Origin: Echiichthys vipera
Taxonomy: Eukaryota > Chordata > Actinopteri > Perciformes > Trachinidae
NCBI GenBank assembly: GCA_963691815.1
Contig: OY829648.1
Coordinates: 23,001,123-23,065,122, forward strand
Direction of reading: 5' to 3'
DNA length: 64,000 bases
The position numbers were made by a program, and so were the translations under genes. The notes under the pieces are model-generated. The model was not told the DNA's origin. It was given only the letters and a program-made list of their open reading frames with translations, and searched no databases. Each line of letters begins with the position of its first letter. Position 1 is the first letter of the stretch. Below are positions 14,394 through 26,400 of this stretch, in pieces.

Positions 14394-14847
14394 CAGAGTC
14401 CAGACCTAAACCCCATAGAGAATCTCTGGAAAATCCTTGGCAACAATGTAATGGCTAAGAAACCCACTACAGTTACTGAACTGTTAAAGAGAGACTGAAG
14501 AAGAACGGACCAAGATCAAACCAGAGCAGTTTTAGAAACTAGTGATGTCCTGTGGGTGCAGATGTGCTGAGGTCATTCAAAGCTGTGGCCTCTACACACC
14601 TATTCATTTTTGAATCCTATAGCCCTAAGAAAACAATGTTCAAATCTTCTTTTCTGACATTGTGGTTACTGTTCTCACAAAATAAATTGAAGTATTTTGG
14701 TTATTTAAAAACATTCTAAAAAACTAGTACAGCAGTGGTATAGCCACAGCAGATATTCTATCAAATTCTGAACAAAAAAATAACAATATTTCAGAATGAA
14801 CCAAGTATTAATAATTTGTTCTCTGATTTTTATCTCCAGTGTATACC
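14394..14847 (+). pseudogene. Tc1-like transposase remnant, right arm of a palindrome
   Basis: This is the reverse complement of 12968-13415 with scattered substitutions. The plus strand encodes the same NPIE-LWKILGNNVMAKKPT stretch and the downstream 3' terminal region, ending at CTCCAGTGTATACC. Together the two arms form an inverted repeat of about 450 bp each with a spacer of about 980 bp, of which about 650 bp is a later LINE insertion. Coding is broken. Confidence 0.85.
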
Positions 14848-15650
14848 ATGTTGCAGCTTATTGTCATGTTGAAGGTTACCATACTCCCCCATCATGTGCT
14901 TATCACTGGTTATGCACTGGTTAAACGGGTGCATTTTCAATGGAAGAAGCTCTTTAACATTCCATTTAAGACTGCATTTTGCAACAGAAATCAATTAACA
15001 TTTTTATTAAGTGGTGCTTGATTGAAAATGGTACAGCTTCCTCTGAATCTCAGTCAGACACTCCAAGCAAAGGTCAGCAGCTACTAGACTGAAAAAATAA
15101 ATAAAGAGGGATTAAAAGCTCTGCAAACATTTCTCCCTCTTAGAAAAATATCAGCGACTTTTATTAGCCATCATACACATGTTATACTGCATTAGATGGC
15201 GTGTGACAGGAAAAAGGGTGCAATGGTGGAGAAAATGCCTGAATAATACATGACGTGGTGTTTCAATTAACAGGCAATAAAGAGCACTTGGTAATTAAAG
15301 CAGAGTAATGTTAGGATAGGTCAGAGGCTGGAGCTGGTGCTGTGCATGGAGTTAGCTTGAAAGAAAGAGAGTGATCTGTGAGGGGAAGGCAGGAGCAAAG
15401 GCACCCACACTCATAATGCATGTGTCCTTCCAACATGACCTCATTCAGGACCCATTGACGTCACTTTCATGCGCCAAACTATGACGCTTCACTATGGTCG
15501 CAGTTTTGACGATTCAATAAAAACTTAAGGTAGGTAAGTAAGGAAAACATTGTAGTTTGGTTTAACATAAGGTCGTAAGTAACGTTAATTACTTATGTTA
15601 CAAAATCATCGTAAATAACCAATTTCCAGTCTGTATACGCCTCCTGTAAT

Positions 15651-16330
15651 ATTAAAGTGTAATTCCGGTGCAAAATCATCCCATGGTCTTATTCGGCACT
15701 TACATACATCAAATAAGTCATCGAGACATTTATTTTTCGTGTAACCTACTATTAACGGAGAAATCCCGGAGAGTTGCTAACAGCCGGATGTGGCTAACAC
15801 TGATTAGCTTGGGGCAGTACAGAGAAGGCATTGAAACCGCTTTTTTAACCACTAATACTGCTCAAAATAACACCAAACCTCTACAGTAGCATGATAAGTA
15901 TCCTTACACATAAAAAGAAGCCAACAACATAGTTAGTGAACCCGGAGTTTATTAAAAGAATGTTTTGAAAGAATTACCAAACTGTCCCCGGTACCAGCTC
16001 CTCTCATAGTAAAGTCCATTCAAGTAGATTACCAAAGTCAATCTAAAAGGAAGGAGCCCAAGGTGCTTTGTTTTATGTTTAGGGACTCTCGTCATGCTCC
16101 TGCAAAAGGTTTGGTGTTATTTTAGGCAGTATTAGTGGATAAAAAGCCGTTTAAATGCCTTCACCGAACTGCCTGAGCTAATCAGTGTTAGCCAAGTCCG
16201 GCTGTTAGCAACTCTCCGGCATTTCTCCGTTAATAGTTGGCACACAAAAAAAACTGTCTCGGTGGCTTATCTGGTGTAAGTGCCGAAGAAGACCATGGGA
16301 TGGTTTTTTGCGCCGGAATTACACTTTAAT
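15651..16330. mobile_element. Fold-back DNA element, 680 bp
   Basis: Starts ATTAAAGTGTAATTCCGG and ends CCGGAATTACACTTTAAT, perfect inverted termini. The inverted arms run about 250 bp each (15651-15898 and 16089-16330) with matching internal blocks such as ACGGAGAAAT/ATTTCTCCGT and ACACCAAACC/GGTTTGGTGT. The spacer is about 190 bp. There is no coding capacity. This long-armed palindrome is the form of a fold-back or snap-back MITE; the mobilising transposase family is unknown from sequence alone. Confidence 0.85.
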
Positions 16331-19300
16331 GTGGATTTGCCTGATATCAGACAGAATTGTAAACTAGTTACACTACATTTCCAACCTTGGTCTGGCATTG
16401 CCTGCACTCTGACTGATTTCTGTGGGGGAGGGGATTTTGGGGAATTTCTCTAACCAATCACTCTAACCAAGACTTCCAGTCCGAGCTGGCTAATTTCCGG
16501 TGTAGCACTAAATGCTAACTTAAATAGGGGCCAAAAAAATCCTGCAGCTCTTTTAGACTTTCCAAAATGTTATTGGACTGATGCAGGTGGTTTTACAGTT
16601 GAAAGCACTGTGTGTCTACATGGCATAAAATGACATGCAACAAACATTTCATTATGTTTACTTTAAAATTTTTGCATTTTTATTGGGAAAAAAGGCCCCA
16701 GTTGTAATGGAGACAAGGTCGCTTCATGTCTGTGTTGGTGTGAAGCCTTCAGATCATATATTATATCAGTTAGTTAAAATGCCACATCATGCAATCAACA
16801 CTCAAAAGTAGAAAACGTCGGCGCAGCAGTTAATGTGTGCAGATTCATTTTAAATTACAACATAATTTCTGACACATTTCAGCCAAACACCTTCCTCAGA
16901 GCATGACAAGTGTTGAATAGCAGGTCACTACAAACCAGTCATTTACCAAAATCCATGTAGGTGTGCAACACGCAAAGAGAGGTGCACACTATTACACAAG
17001 GGGTCATTTGCATTTATGATGTGTCACTTTCATCTATTTTTGGTCTTTTTATATTTTTGAGGTCTATCTTGAGCGCACACTCTGTCTGATATCACTCCCT
17101 ATTAGTGCTCTATATTTGCTTTCTGCCATTTTATTTAAGTATCCGGATTCTGACTGTAAATTTGTGCTTCGAATTGTGCCCTCAAATATGTGAATTGGAA
17201 ATAAAACAAATTGTGCATATGGCATTTATACTACTCTATGCTAACCGTCCCACAATGCAATGCGTCATATTTCATAAATGTTAAATTTACACCTCTTAGT
17301 AATAATGCAAAATGACACCTTCAGATTTGTTCAGATGTGAGAAAAAGACCCAAGATCCACAAGGTCAACAACTTAGGGACAAACCTGAGAGAAAAAGCAT
17401 ATATTTTTTTTAATGAGTACAAATAAGGAAGGAAAAGTACGATGATATAAAATTTTACATGAATATCAACATTCATGCCATTTAATGAGGTCCCTCAAAA
17501 CTTTACAGGATAATGCTTTCACCACACTTCACCTCACACTAGTCAGTCATTAATGAGTCTGCTCTGCCACTTTTAAACCAAACAAAATGCTTCTTTCCTA
17601 CCAACACTCAGGGGGTGGTGGAGAGACCCCTGCTGATAACAAACATTACTGGATTTACAAATGGCTCCTCTTTAAGTATACATGTTAGAGTGGGAGAATG
17701 AAACATCGTCATATTCGGTCAACTCACACACAATGTGTAGTGCCTTCGCTGGCATTTAACACGAGATTTTGAACAAACTCACAAACTGGCCCGAGACTTT
17801 CCTCAGCCTGAAGAACTCAAAAGCTGCCTTGATGATAACTCGGCCCGACACTGTGACAGGAGCCGGGGAACTAAACTTGACACCACAAGCCCTGCAATCC
17901 TCCCGTAATACATATTGCTCACTCTTCCTCGCACACGTACACAAACGCTGCAGGGTACTTGTCACCCACCCACACAGAAATCTCCCCCTCCAGTGTTTGA
18001 GTTATTACCTGTTTCCATCATTTCTTTCACACAGGGGCCAATAAAGCTTGAATTGGGTTATGAGACGGGAACCAAGAGCTCGACATCTCAACCTTTATTA
18101 AGCTGTCAGAAGCACATACGCACAAAGTTCACACAACCGCACAAAGATAGGAAAGGGGGAGCGTAAAAACAAAGTGATTACTTCCATGAAAAGCAGATGG
18201 GACAGTGTGACTGGAGGGAGAGGAGGAGGGGGAAACCAAATGAAAGGGAAATTAAATGTGAGGAGACAAGTGGTGAGAAGTCAGCAGGCAGCAGTTTTGT
18301 AACTCTGTATCAGCGCACCCAACAGCAACCACCCAACCATAAGTACTATTTACAAGATGTGAATGTACTGTTATTTATGTGTGATCCGTGACATCACAGA
18401 GAGCAGGGGAAGTCAAGTGTACACCGAGACAATGTGAACAAATGCCACTCCATGTTTTTTTACATACACTGCACTGTCAAAAGGTCAAAGGTCATCTCTG
18501 GTAGCTCTTGATACTTTCTTAAAAGTTTGTTTCTTGTTAGCGTGAAATGCTCACAGCTGTTGAGCGAGAAATGTAAGCGCTTGAACAGGCTTTTTCACAT
18601 GCAGTGAAAGGTATTAGGGGTATGCATCTCTCCCTTACATTATGGCATGGTAGGAAAATGGAAGAAAAATGTATAACTTCAGAATAACATGCCATTGAGT
18701 TTACTATTTTTAAATTGACATAGGTAGACAAAAAAGACTAACTAACATATTTACCATGTCATGAAAGCCAGTACTTTCTTTTTTTACACCCCGATGTGTG
18801 TGTTTGTGCAGGAGTCAGAGGAACAGTGGACAGCCTTGTTGAGTGAACTGAGAAAAATACCTCAACTGTCATTTGTCGCCCTCAGAGAACATATGCAAGC
18901 AAAACAACACAAATCACTGTACTCAGGCAGACTACATTTTCTCACAGTCTGGAAGTATTCATTCATTCAGCGCTCTTTCACTACATTTTGATGGGTTTTC
19001 TTTCTCCAGGCAAACATTTACAACATGGCACAAAACAGCAGTTGTTTGAAGGAAAAACAACATTAATTAGGATGGACAAATGGCTTCCAGAAGTCAGTGG
19101 GAAGACTGCAAGGCTCTGTGGGACCAGCAATTAGAAATGCCCCATTTCTAGTCGCACAGTAAGGGAAATCTAATTTCAAATGTTGCAGAAATGCTAGATC
19201 GAACATTGAATGTATTCCTGATGTCTGACTTTAACCCAGATACTCACTGTATTTCCTGTAAATCTGAATATTTTAATGTGTGAATGATCAGTCCCCTATG

Positions 19301-20256
19301 GATTTATTTTTATGTGGAAGAATTAATCCCGAATGCCTGTCCAGAAAAGCCATTCAAATATAAAACAAAAAGACACATAACCTTGGCATGAAGGTTTCTA
19401 TTCTTCCTGGTCATAAAAAATATATTTTGCCATAACTTTAATTTTGTATTTTGTAGTGATATAATGAACCAAGAAAACAGCTGTTTGAGAGCAGAGGTTA
19501 GTCTTTTTATTGAAATACTATTCAACCTTAACCACACGAAACAAAAACAAGAAGAGAAAGCGCACCTCCTCATTACTTATGTTGTTTTTATTCCCCTCTG
19601 ATACTGTTCATCTCAGCCTTGTGTCGGCCTATCTTAAATAATCAAACATATAGCCTATATTAGAATAATGGTGAATATTGGGCGACATTAAATATTTGAA
19701 TTGTTGTTTGTCTTTTCTGCTGTTTTAGTTTGTACTTTATGATGTATGATAATGTAGATGATACAGTAGTGAAAATAATAATACTTAAATATTTAGGTAA
19801 AATTAGCAAAACCACGATGTAAATATTCAAGGTACAGGTCAAATCTTGTAAAACCTTACTTGAATAAAATCACAAAAGTTTCAGCATACAAACACACCAA
19901 AACATAAAGTACTAAACTTAAAAGTACACTTCAGAATAATAGGATTAGATAATAATGATCAATGCTTCACATATACATCACTTTAATGTTGCAGCTGGTC
20001 AGGGTAGGCCTGTAGGTCTACTTTATATACTTTCATTAATCTGCAGAGTAACTAAAGTTGCCATATACAAAGTGGAGTAAAAAGTGGATTTGCCTCCGAG
20101 TTGTAAAAGAAATAGAAATACTCAAGTAGTTCAGATAAAGGCTCCCTCAAAATAGGTTCAGTAGACATGATGCAGTCCCGTGTATGTGTGAAAAGTTGCT
20201 TTATTGCTCCACCGTGCGTTGATGTCACGCTACTGCAGCGCGAGGCCATGTTTACA

Positions 20257-20269
20257 GTTGCCAGGTAAC
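20257..20269 (+). promoter_or_regulatory. RFX X-box upstream of CFAP144
   Basis: GTTGCCAGGTAAC fits the X-box pattern (GTTGCC, one spacer base, then a GGYAAC half site) bound by RFX factors. It lies 102 bp before the CFAP144 start codon. RFX2/3 with FOXJ1 drive motile-cilium genes, and CFAP144 is such a gene, so position and gene identity agree. Binding is inferred, not shown. Confidence 0.7.
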
Positions 20270-20370
20270 CGAATCAGATAAAAACTCCTTCACGTTATCG
20301 AAGGCTTCTTCATTTCTCCAGCTCTCGCTATCGGTGCTAATAGTGTTTGAGTTTTTTTTTTTTTTTTAAC

Positions 20371-22756
20371 ATGGCAGAAAAGGAGAAACTGGATTTAGTC
20401 CATCAAAACGCGATTCACGTTGAGACGATCCGGAAAGAGCAAAGATACCAGAAACTCCACACAGAGTTCAGCATCAACCCGCACCGGAAATGTGAGTTCA
20501 CTCCGTCCTCCTTCATCTTCTCCTGCTCTGTACAGATATAAACAGCTCGAATTGAGATTAAACATGAAAACATAGCAGAGTTGCATCGCTGGACACGCTA
20601 TACCGTCTCCTGTCCCGTTTATTTCTCAGACCGAGAGACACACAACACCAGCGGTAAAAACCCTGCTAAACTTCCGCCGTACGGCAACTCAACTGCGGTC
20701 AAGTGAGCCGTCATTTGTTTCTCCGAAGTCAAGCCAGCCGCACGTATATTTGTAGTGCACCCGTATTATGATATTTATGGTCAATTCATTAACTTCCGGT
20801 TTTCATGTTCAATGTTGAAACTAATTTCACTTCAGGTACATTCTTGTACCTGAAGTGAAATTAGTCTTTGAAAGGGTTTAATTTTAATAATTCATTAAGG
20901 TAATGTAAAATTGTACTACACAGGAAATACTGATTCTGATATTCCACAGGGGAAAGTTATGCAATTATTCTTATTTCCGTGTGTATCCCGTATATGAGCC
21001 TGGTTGTGTCACACTTTATTCTGAAAACTGAAAACAGGAAGTCACTCTGAGAAGTTTCAATGAATTGACCATAAATATCACAATACGGGCGCACTACAAA
21101 TATACGTGCGGCTGGCTTGACTTCGGAGAAACAAATGACGGCTCACTTGACCGCAGTGCAACTCAGAGGGACACACCTCCTTTCCACACATAAACACAGA
21201 ACAGTCTGTTAGACTATCTCATTATAGTGTGAAGTTTGTTAACAATATACTATTTCTCATTTTAACATTAAAATACTTATAAAATAATTTTAACGAAACG
21301 TCCCACGTTATACTCCAAGCTCCATTCCTCCAATCGATGAAAGGGATTAATAGATCAACTAACTGTTCCGTTTGTTATGTGATACGTTTGTATATTGTTA
21401 TAGCGTCAAAACATCTCGTTATAACCGTAAAGTTTTCACGTTTTGTCGTGATGTTGGTTAGTTTTTTGCATTTCTGGCAGTGGCAGCAATACACCGCCAT
21501 GGAGAGAAAATGAGCCTGGTAGAAAAGGTTAATATTAATATATCAATGGCGGGAAATCCTGCTGGAAAAAGTTGCTATCGAGCATTGGCAACAGCTGCCT
21601 ACACTGCAAAGCAACTTACAGTGTAGAGTTTTGGGGAACTTTTCTCCTTCAAGGTACTTTGTCATTCTAAAACACAGGATTGCACAATGAAATCTGTAGC
21701 TCCCACCCACGCAACAAACACTGAAGATGTATTAATACATATTAAATACAAGTAGCACTAAAAGGGAACACTTGTGTATTTAAATTATATGCTACTTTCT
21801 ACTTATACTTCACATTTGACAGCTGGGAGTTACTTACAGATTTAGATTTTACAGGCAAAACATATATGATCAGTTTACGACACTGTGCTAGTTTAAACTG
21901 CCTAACAAAATAGTTGAAATGTGCTCCATGTGCTAACAATAACATGCTGCTTAAGTGTTAAAAAATCTGTATTAATATTGCAATAATGATATAGTTTTCT
22001 CCCCAACATGGACTTTTGTTAACATCTGTTGTCGATATTTTTATGCTTTTACTGAAGTGAAATCTTGAATGTAGTACCAGAGTGGTATTTTTGCCGTCTA
22101 TTAATGTATCCGGTGTTACATTCAGCTACAGTATATTGCATTGTATATTGTGTCTTTTTTCTCACAATGTGTGTCCACTACATTTTAGTACACATCCTGC
22201 CAGACAAACCCATGTCTAGGAAACCAACAGAAGTGATTGCAGAGAACTGTAAGTTTACATAGATTCCCTTGAAACTAAAGGTAACGGCTCTTCTCTTGTA
22301 CTCTGGAGAAGACTATCACATTACTCCAGAATCCGATGATCCCAAATGAGATGAATGATTTTTTTGATTACGCATACGTGTCTTTTTCCCAGCGGACTTC
22401 ATCGAGGCCTTTCACAAGGCCCGCCAAGAACCCACCAAGAAATATATAATGCCACAGACTGAGAGTCAGGAGATAGGATGGTTGTCAACTCTGCTGGTGA
22501 GGAAAACACTGCTTTGACAAACCTGCAGAACATCAGGGTGACATTATGAGCAAAACATCAAATTGTATATATATCAATGCGTGAGGGCCCACAGTTTTAG
22601 CTTGACCTGAATTCATTCATTTCTTTTTTGTCTCTCCAGGTCCCATGTAACCGCAACGACAAGAGGTTCAATTTTTACCGATTCAGCACGGAGATCACCA
22701 AACACCAAGAATCTGCCTTGCGTTCAGCAAATGAGCCCAAGACAGAAAAAATGTAA
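20371..22756 (+). CDS. cfap144: Cilia and flagella associated protein 144 (FAM183A)
   Basis: Four coding exons: 20371-20491, 22189-22248, 22393-22496 and 22640-22756, giving 402 nt including stop and a 133-residue product, close to the human length of about 134. All junctions are GT-AG and phases agree (1, 1, 0). Recognisable blocks are VHQNAIHVETIRKEQRYQKL and HTEFSINPHRK in exon 1, LHILPDKPMSRKP in exon 2, PQTESQEIGW in exon 3 and the TEITKHQESALRS tail in exon 4. The start is the first in-frame ATG, after a T17 tract. The family is found in motile-cilium axonemes, where FAM183A is reported as a microtubule inner protein. The protein is small, basic, with no signal peptide or membrane segment. 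An upstream X-box suggests RFX control. Intron 1 (1.7 kb) holds a fold-back element. It converges on EBNA1BP2. Confidence 0.93.
20692..21162. mobile_element. Fold-back element in CFAP144 intron 1
   Basis: The left arm (20692-20800) contains GAGCCGTCATTTGTTTCTCC, the G-CCGCACGTATATTTGTAGTG block and ATGGTCAATTCATT. The right arm (21058-21162) carries their reverse complements, for example GGAGAAACAAATGACGGCTC. Arms are about 105 bp with a 250-bp centre, which itself contains a perfect hairpin. No coding capacity. It lies wholly in the intron, away from splice sites. Confidence 0.8.
20820..20865. repeat. Perfect 20-bp hairpin with 6-nt loop
   Basis: ACTAATTTCACTTCAGGTAC is followed by the loop ATTCTT and then its exact reverse complement. 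No mismatches occur in the stem. It sits near the centre of the intron 1 fold-back element, so it is probably part of that element's structure and not an independent RNA gene. Confidence 0.9.
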
Positions 22757-22789
22757 ATCTTAAAAAAAGAAATGACACCGTTGTTAGGA

Positions 22790-22795
22790 TTTATT
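22790..22795 (-). terminator. Candidate poly(A) signal for EBNA1BP2
   Basis: TTTATT on the plus strand is AATAAA on the minus strand, 683 bp beyond the EBNA1BP2 stop. I saw no other canonical hexamer between. It lies only 34 bp past the CFAP144 stop, so use of this site would make the two 3' ends overlap. Confidence 0.4.
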
Positions 22796-23164
22796 TGTTT
22801 ATCATACATCATCCGAAGGTGCCCTTTTGCATTTCCAGCTTAGGAAGCTGAGAAAAGGGGCTACGTATGCACAGGTCTTGTCAAAGCACACTTGCCCATC
22901 ACATACGAATCATATTAATGAATAGGAAAGGGCAACACTAACAGCTGCTCAATATTATAAAATGCCACATCACATGGGATGGACTTGATGAGTGAAGGAG
23001 CAGAGTTACAAAAAAATAGAAGAGATGGACCAAACTCTGAAGAGCACACACCGTAAATGAAACAGCAAGGAGGTTGGTGTAGACAGTAAGGTGGAATCAC
23101 AGAAAGTGGTTTTAAAAACAAATAAGCATATGAAGAGTTAATAATGTCCACAGACAACTTAACT

Positions 23165-23170
23165 AATAAA
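23165..23170 (+). terminator. Candidate poly(A) signal for CFAP144
   Basis: AATAAA on the plus strand about 410 bp after the CFAP144 stop codon, the first canonical hexamer seen downstream. Its use would place the CFAP144 3' UTR antisense to the presumed EBNA1BP2 3' UTR. Confidence 0.4.
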
Positions 23171-23477
23171 GTTTTCTTAACCTTCACATTCTCTCTTTTT
23201 GGAAAACAATGTTGTGGTGTGGGTAGCTCTATGTAGTCCACTCTTGGGTTGACCAATTCTGCAAAAGAGACCTTTTCCTTACTAGTCATGTCCGTCAAAA
23301 AGCTTCCTTAGCGATATGGCAGGACGTCTCTCTCTTTGCGTGGCTTGAAGTGTCCTCACATTTTACAGAAGGCATGTTGACCAATAAGTGTAGACACCCA
23401 TGTTCTCCTTAATGTCTCCTGATGTATATCGAGGAGTGAGTGGGGAGCCCAGAAACAAGGTCCAACAAGGTCACTTT

Positions 23478-26400
23478 TTATGAGCGAGACTTCATCTTCT
23501 TGCGCACAGACTTGCCCGGCCGTTTCTGAAAAAACAAAGAGAAAAAAAATTGAGCTTCTCTGGTACGGAGTACTGTTTTTCTAGTAACTTTATAATTTCC
23601 TTTGAGAATTTTTCTACATTTATTATATAAGTCAGCAGTGTTTTATGTGTGGGTGACTCACATTTTGTTTCCCCCCCTTGCCGCCTTTCTTTCCTCCCCT
23701 GCCGCCCTTTGCGTTAGCCACCTTGGCTTTGAAACTGGAAACATCGTTGTGGCTGTCCTTGGTGTTCCACTTCTTTCCACTCTTTTTGCCTCCGAAGCCA
23801 AACCTCTGGTCCTTGTATTTTCTCTTGGCATTGGGGCTGTAAAATAACAGTAAAAATTGAAGTTTTTGTGACATTGCCACAAACGTCACAAGTTGCAAAA
23901 TTGCACACTTGATTTTTATGATCGCAATGTGCTTAGCCGAAATTTAACACCGTACCCTTTCTTGCTCACTGGTTTGTTGGGGCCCTGAGAAGAGTCTTTG
24001 CCCTTCTTCTGGTCTCCTTCCAAGAATTCCAGTTTGTCGGTCATTCCTGGGAGTGGGGATGATCAGAAAACATAAGTCTCAATTTGAAAACATTCTCACA
24101 TATTTGTGGAACATTACGTGATGGAAATGTGCATGTCTATGTTAAGAACCATCAACCTTTTTACAGTAATTTACAGAGGTTACTTTTACCCTGCACAATA
24201 AATGACACAGCAAAACATTTTCCACCTGTGTGCAGTGAAAGTTATGTGAGCATAATCCAGACTTCTTAAAAAAACAACAACTCACCTTTCTGGTATTTCT
24301 TTACAGCAGTCATCATAGCTTTCTTCTCTTTCTGCCTCTTCTGAATCACTTCTATTTGGACCTGGCACACATTAAAAAGTCATTTTAGAGGGAATTTTGC
24401 TTCTATTAGCCTCCAATGAAAAGTCTTTAAGATGCTGGTCTAGCATCCGTTTTTGCATACTCATTACGCACCAATGATAACCAGTGTGAAGGCAGACCTC
24501 TAGTACACATACACTAAACTCTATTCTACTTGTATAAGAAAAGGAAAACTTGACCCTGAAAACAAGACTTTTAAGAGTAATAACAGGGACCAACCTTTTT
24601 GCCAAACTTCCTTTGCTCGCGCAGCTTCTTGGCCTTCTCCGACTTGTCCATTATCAACTGCTTTGAGATCAGCTTTTTTCTGATCTAAAAAGAAGAACAG
24701 AAAACATTTTTGTTTGTGCAAATATTGGGATTGAAATCCAGTGAAAGAGTATGTGTGATCAAATGTCAACTGCCCACAAATATATCAATTAAAGGCTTCC
24801 AGTGTCTCTAACTCCCAGAATAATATAAACAATAAATAGTTATTAAGTCCGCTTTACTGTTTTGGTTGTTAGTTTTTCAATAATATTATAAGACTGAGTT
24901 ATAAAACTTAGTTTTTTGCATTAACTACATTTAGCAAAACTACATGTCATTCAAGTAACATTCAAGAACCTGCTCACCTTCTGCATGTGCTGATCAGACT
25001 TGGCCATCTCTGCAAAGTAATCGTCAGGCCTCTTGGTGGCTATGCCATACTTGCTCAGGAGAGGCAATGCATCTAGAACTGTAGCTTGGGCTTGACGGTG
25101 ACTATGAATCAGAATCAGAAATACTTTATTGATTGGGTTAAATAAATGACCACAGAGATGAGGGATAAAGGGGGTTAAACAAACTCTCTGTTGCAGGGTT
25201 AGATGTTTCTTAATGACTCCATATATCCTCAAAAGCATACAAGTTCAGCCGGTATCAATTATTACACTGCACTTGTAAGAGAAAATAAATACGGGTTACT
25301 GGAATGACTGGTAGACAAAATCAGATGTAGAAGGAAGAAATTAACTGTACTATCTAAAAGAGTCAGATCCGCAAAAAAACAACTGCTGTAAAAACATTTA
25401 TATTACAATATATATATATATATATATATATAATACAACATTCTGAATATTGCTTTTTTTCATCACATTATGCATGAAGTTATGGTCACTCACAAGAACA
25501 TCTCTCTCTGGAAATCATCTTCTGCATTGACATCTCCATTGGTCACATTTGGAACTTTCCCGTCAATTTTGGAAAGAACATCTTCAGCCGGCAGGTTGGT
25601 CATATCCAACCTCTCCACCCAGGGAAGGTCTTTACGGAAGTCAGCAAGGCACTGTTTCAAACCCTCCTGCATCATAACACACACGCATCATAGTGCATTA
25701 GCAAATCCAAAATGTTACGCAACACCATTTTTGTAATAGTTGGAAAAATTTGTTCTCTTATTACATTTGACTAAAATCTGTTTAGATTTAAATGTGCTTT
25801 GTTTCCTCAATTCACGACATGTCTTAATTACCCACCCATAGAAATTCACCAAATCTGGACAGGAATTTGCATATTTCAGGATTGTTATTATAAGTTCACT
25901 CACCACATTGTTGACATACTTTTTGGGTTTATCCACCAGAACGTTCATCCCTGGTTTCAACAACCCCTTTGCAAAGGCTTCTTGAAGCTAATAAACAAAA
26001 CAAAAAATGGTTATAGGCAACGTGATAGAAGCAACCACACTTACTTTGCTTACAACAATGGTATTTGTCTTTTATGGACATTTTGAGTTTGGAGAGGTCT
26101 GTGGCTAAGATACATGGTGCCAAACAGCATAATGTTAAGACATTAGATAATGTTAAAGAGCAAATCAAGGGCCTCAGCCTCATTTTGTCTGATAATGTTT
26201 GAGTTAGATGAGATCGTTGCCTTCTGTCACACCATATGGCACACTGGAACATTAACTGAAGATTATGAAGTGTGTACTGTGAGGTGGTGTGGGGGGTGTA
26301 TAGGGGGTATGGGGTTTGAGTGTTGGGTTTGATAGTAGCTCACTGCGTCCTGTATGCTACCTGGGCATGTGTATGTTATCCTGCTTATGTGTAAATGTAT

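Larger units (their letters stand above)
1..20256. other. Intergenic region upstream of CFAP144, no gene supported
   Basis: About 20 kb of AT-rich sequence in which no reading frame looks like a conserved protein and no chain of exons can be assembled. It holds scattered teleost repeat fragments, listed separately where clear, together with a (TA)n run near 3123-3145 and an A20 tract at 6419-6439. The rest looks like unique non-coding DNA. Conserved non-coding elements could be present but cannot be judged from one sequence. Confidence 0.7.

Noticed and set aside
17756..18044. Overlapping frames on both strands around 17.8-18.0 kb
   Set aside because: Mutually open frames with no recognisable domain or splice signals; probably locally higher GC with few stops.
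18795..18991. Open segment after TTTGTGCAG starting ESEEQWTALLSELRK
   Set aside because: No GT donor at a sensible place, no recognised family, and the preceding TG-rich tract mimics an acceptor.
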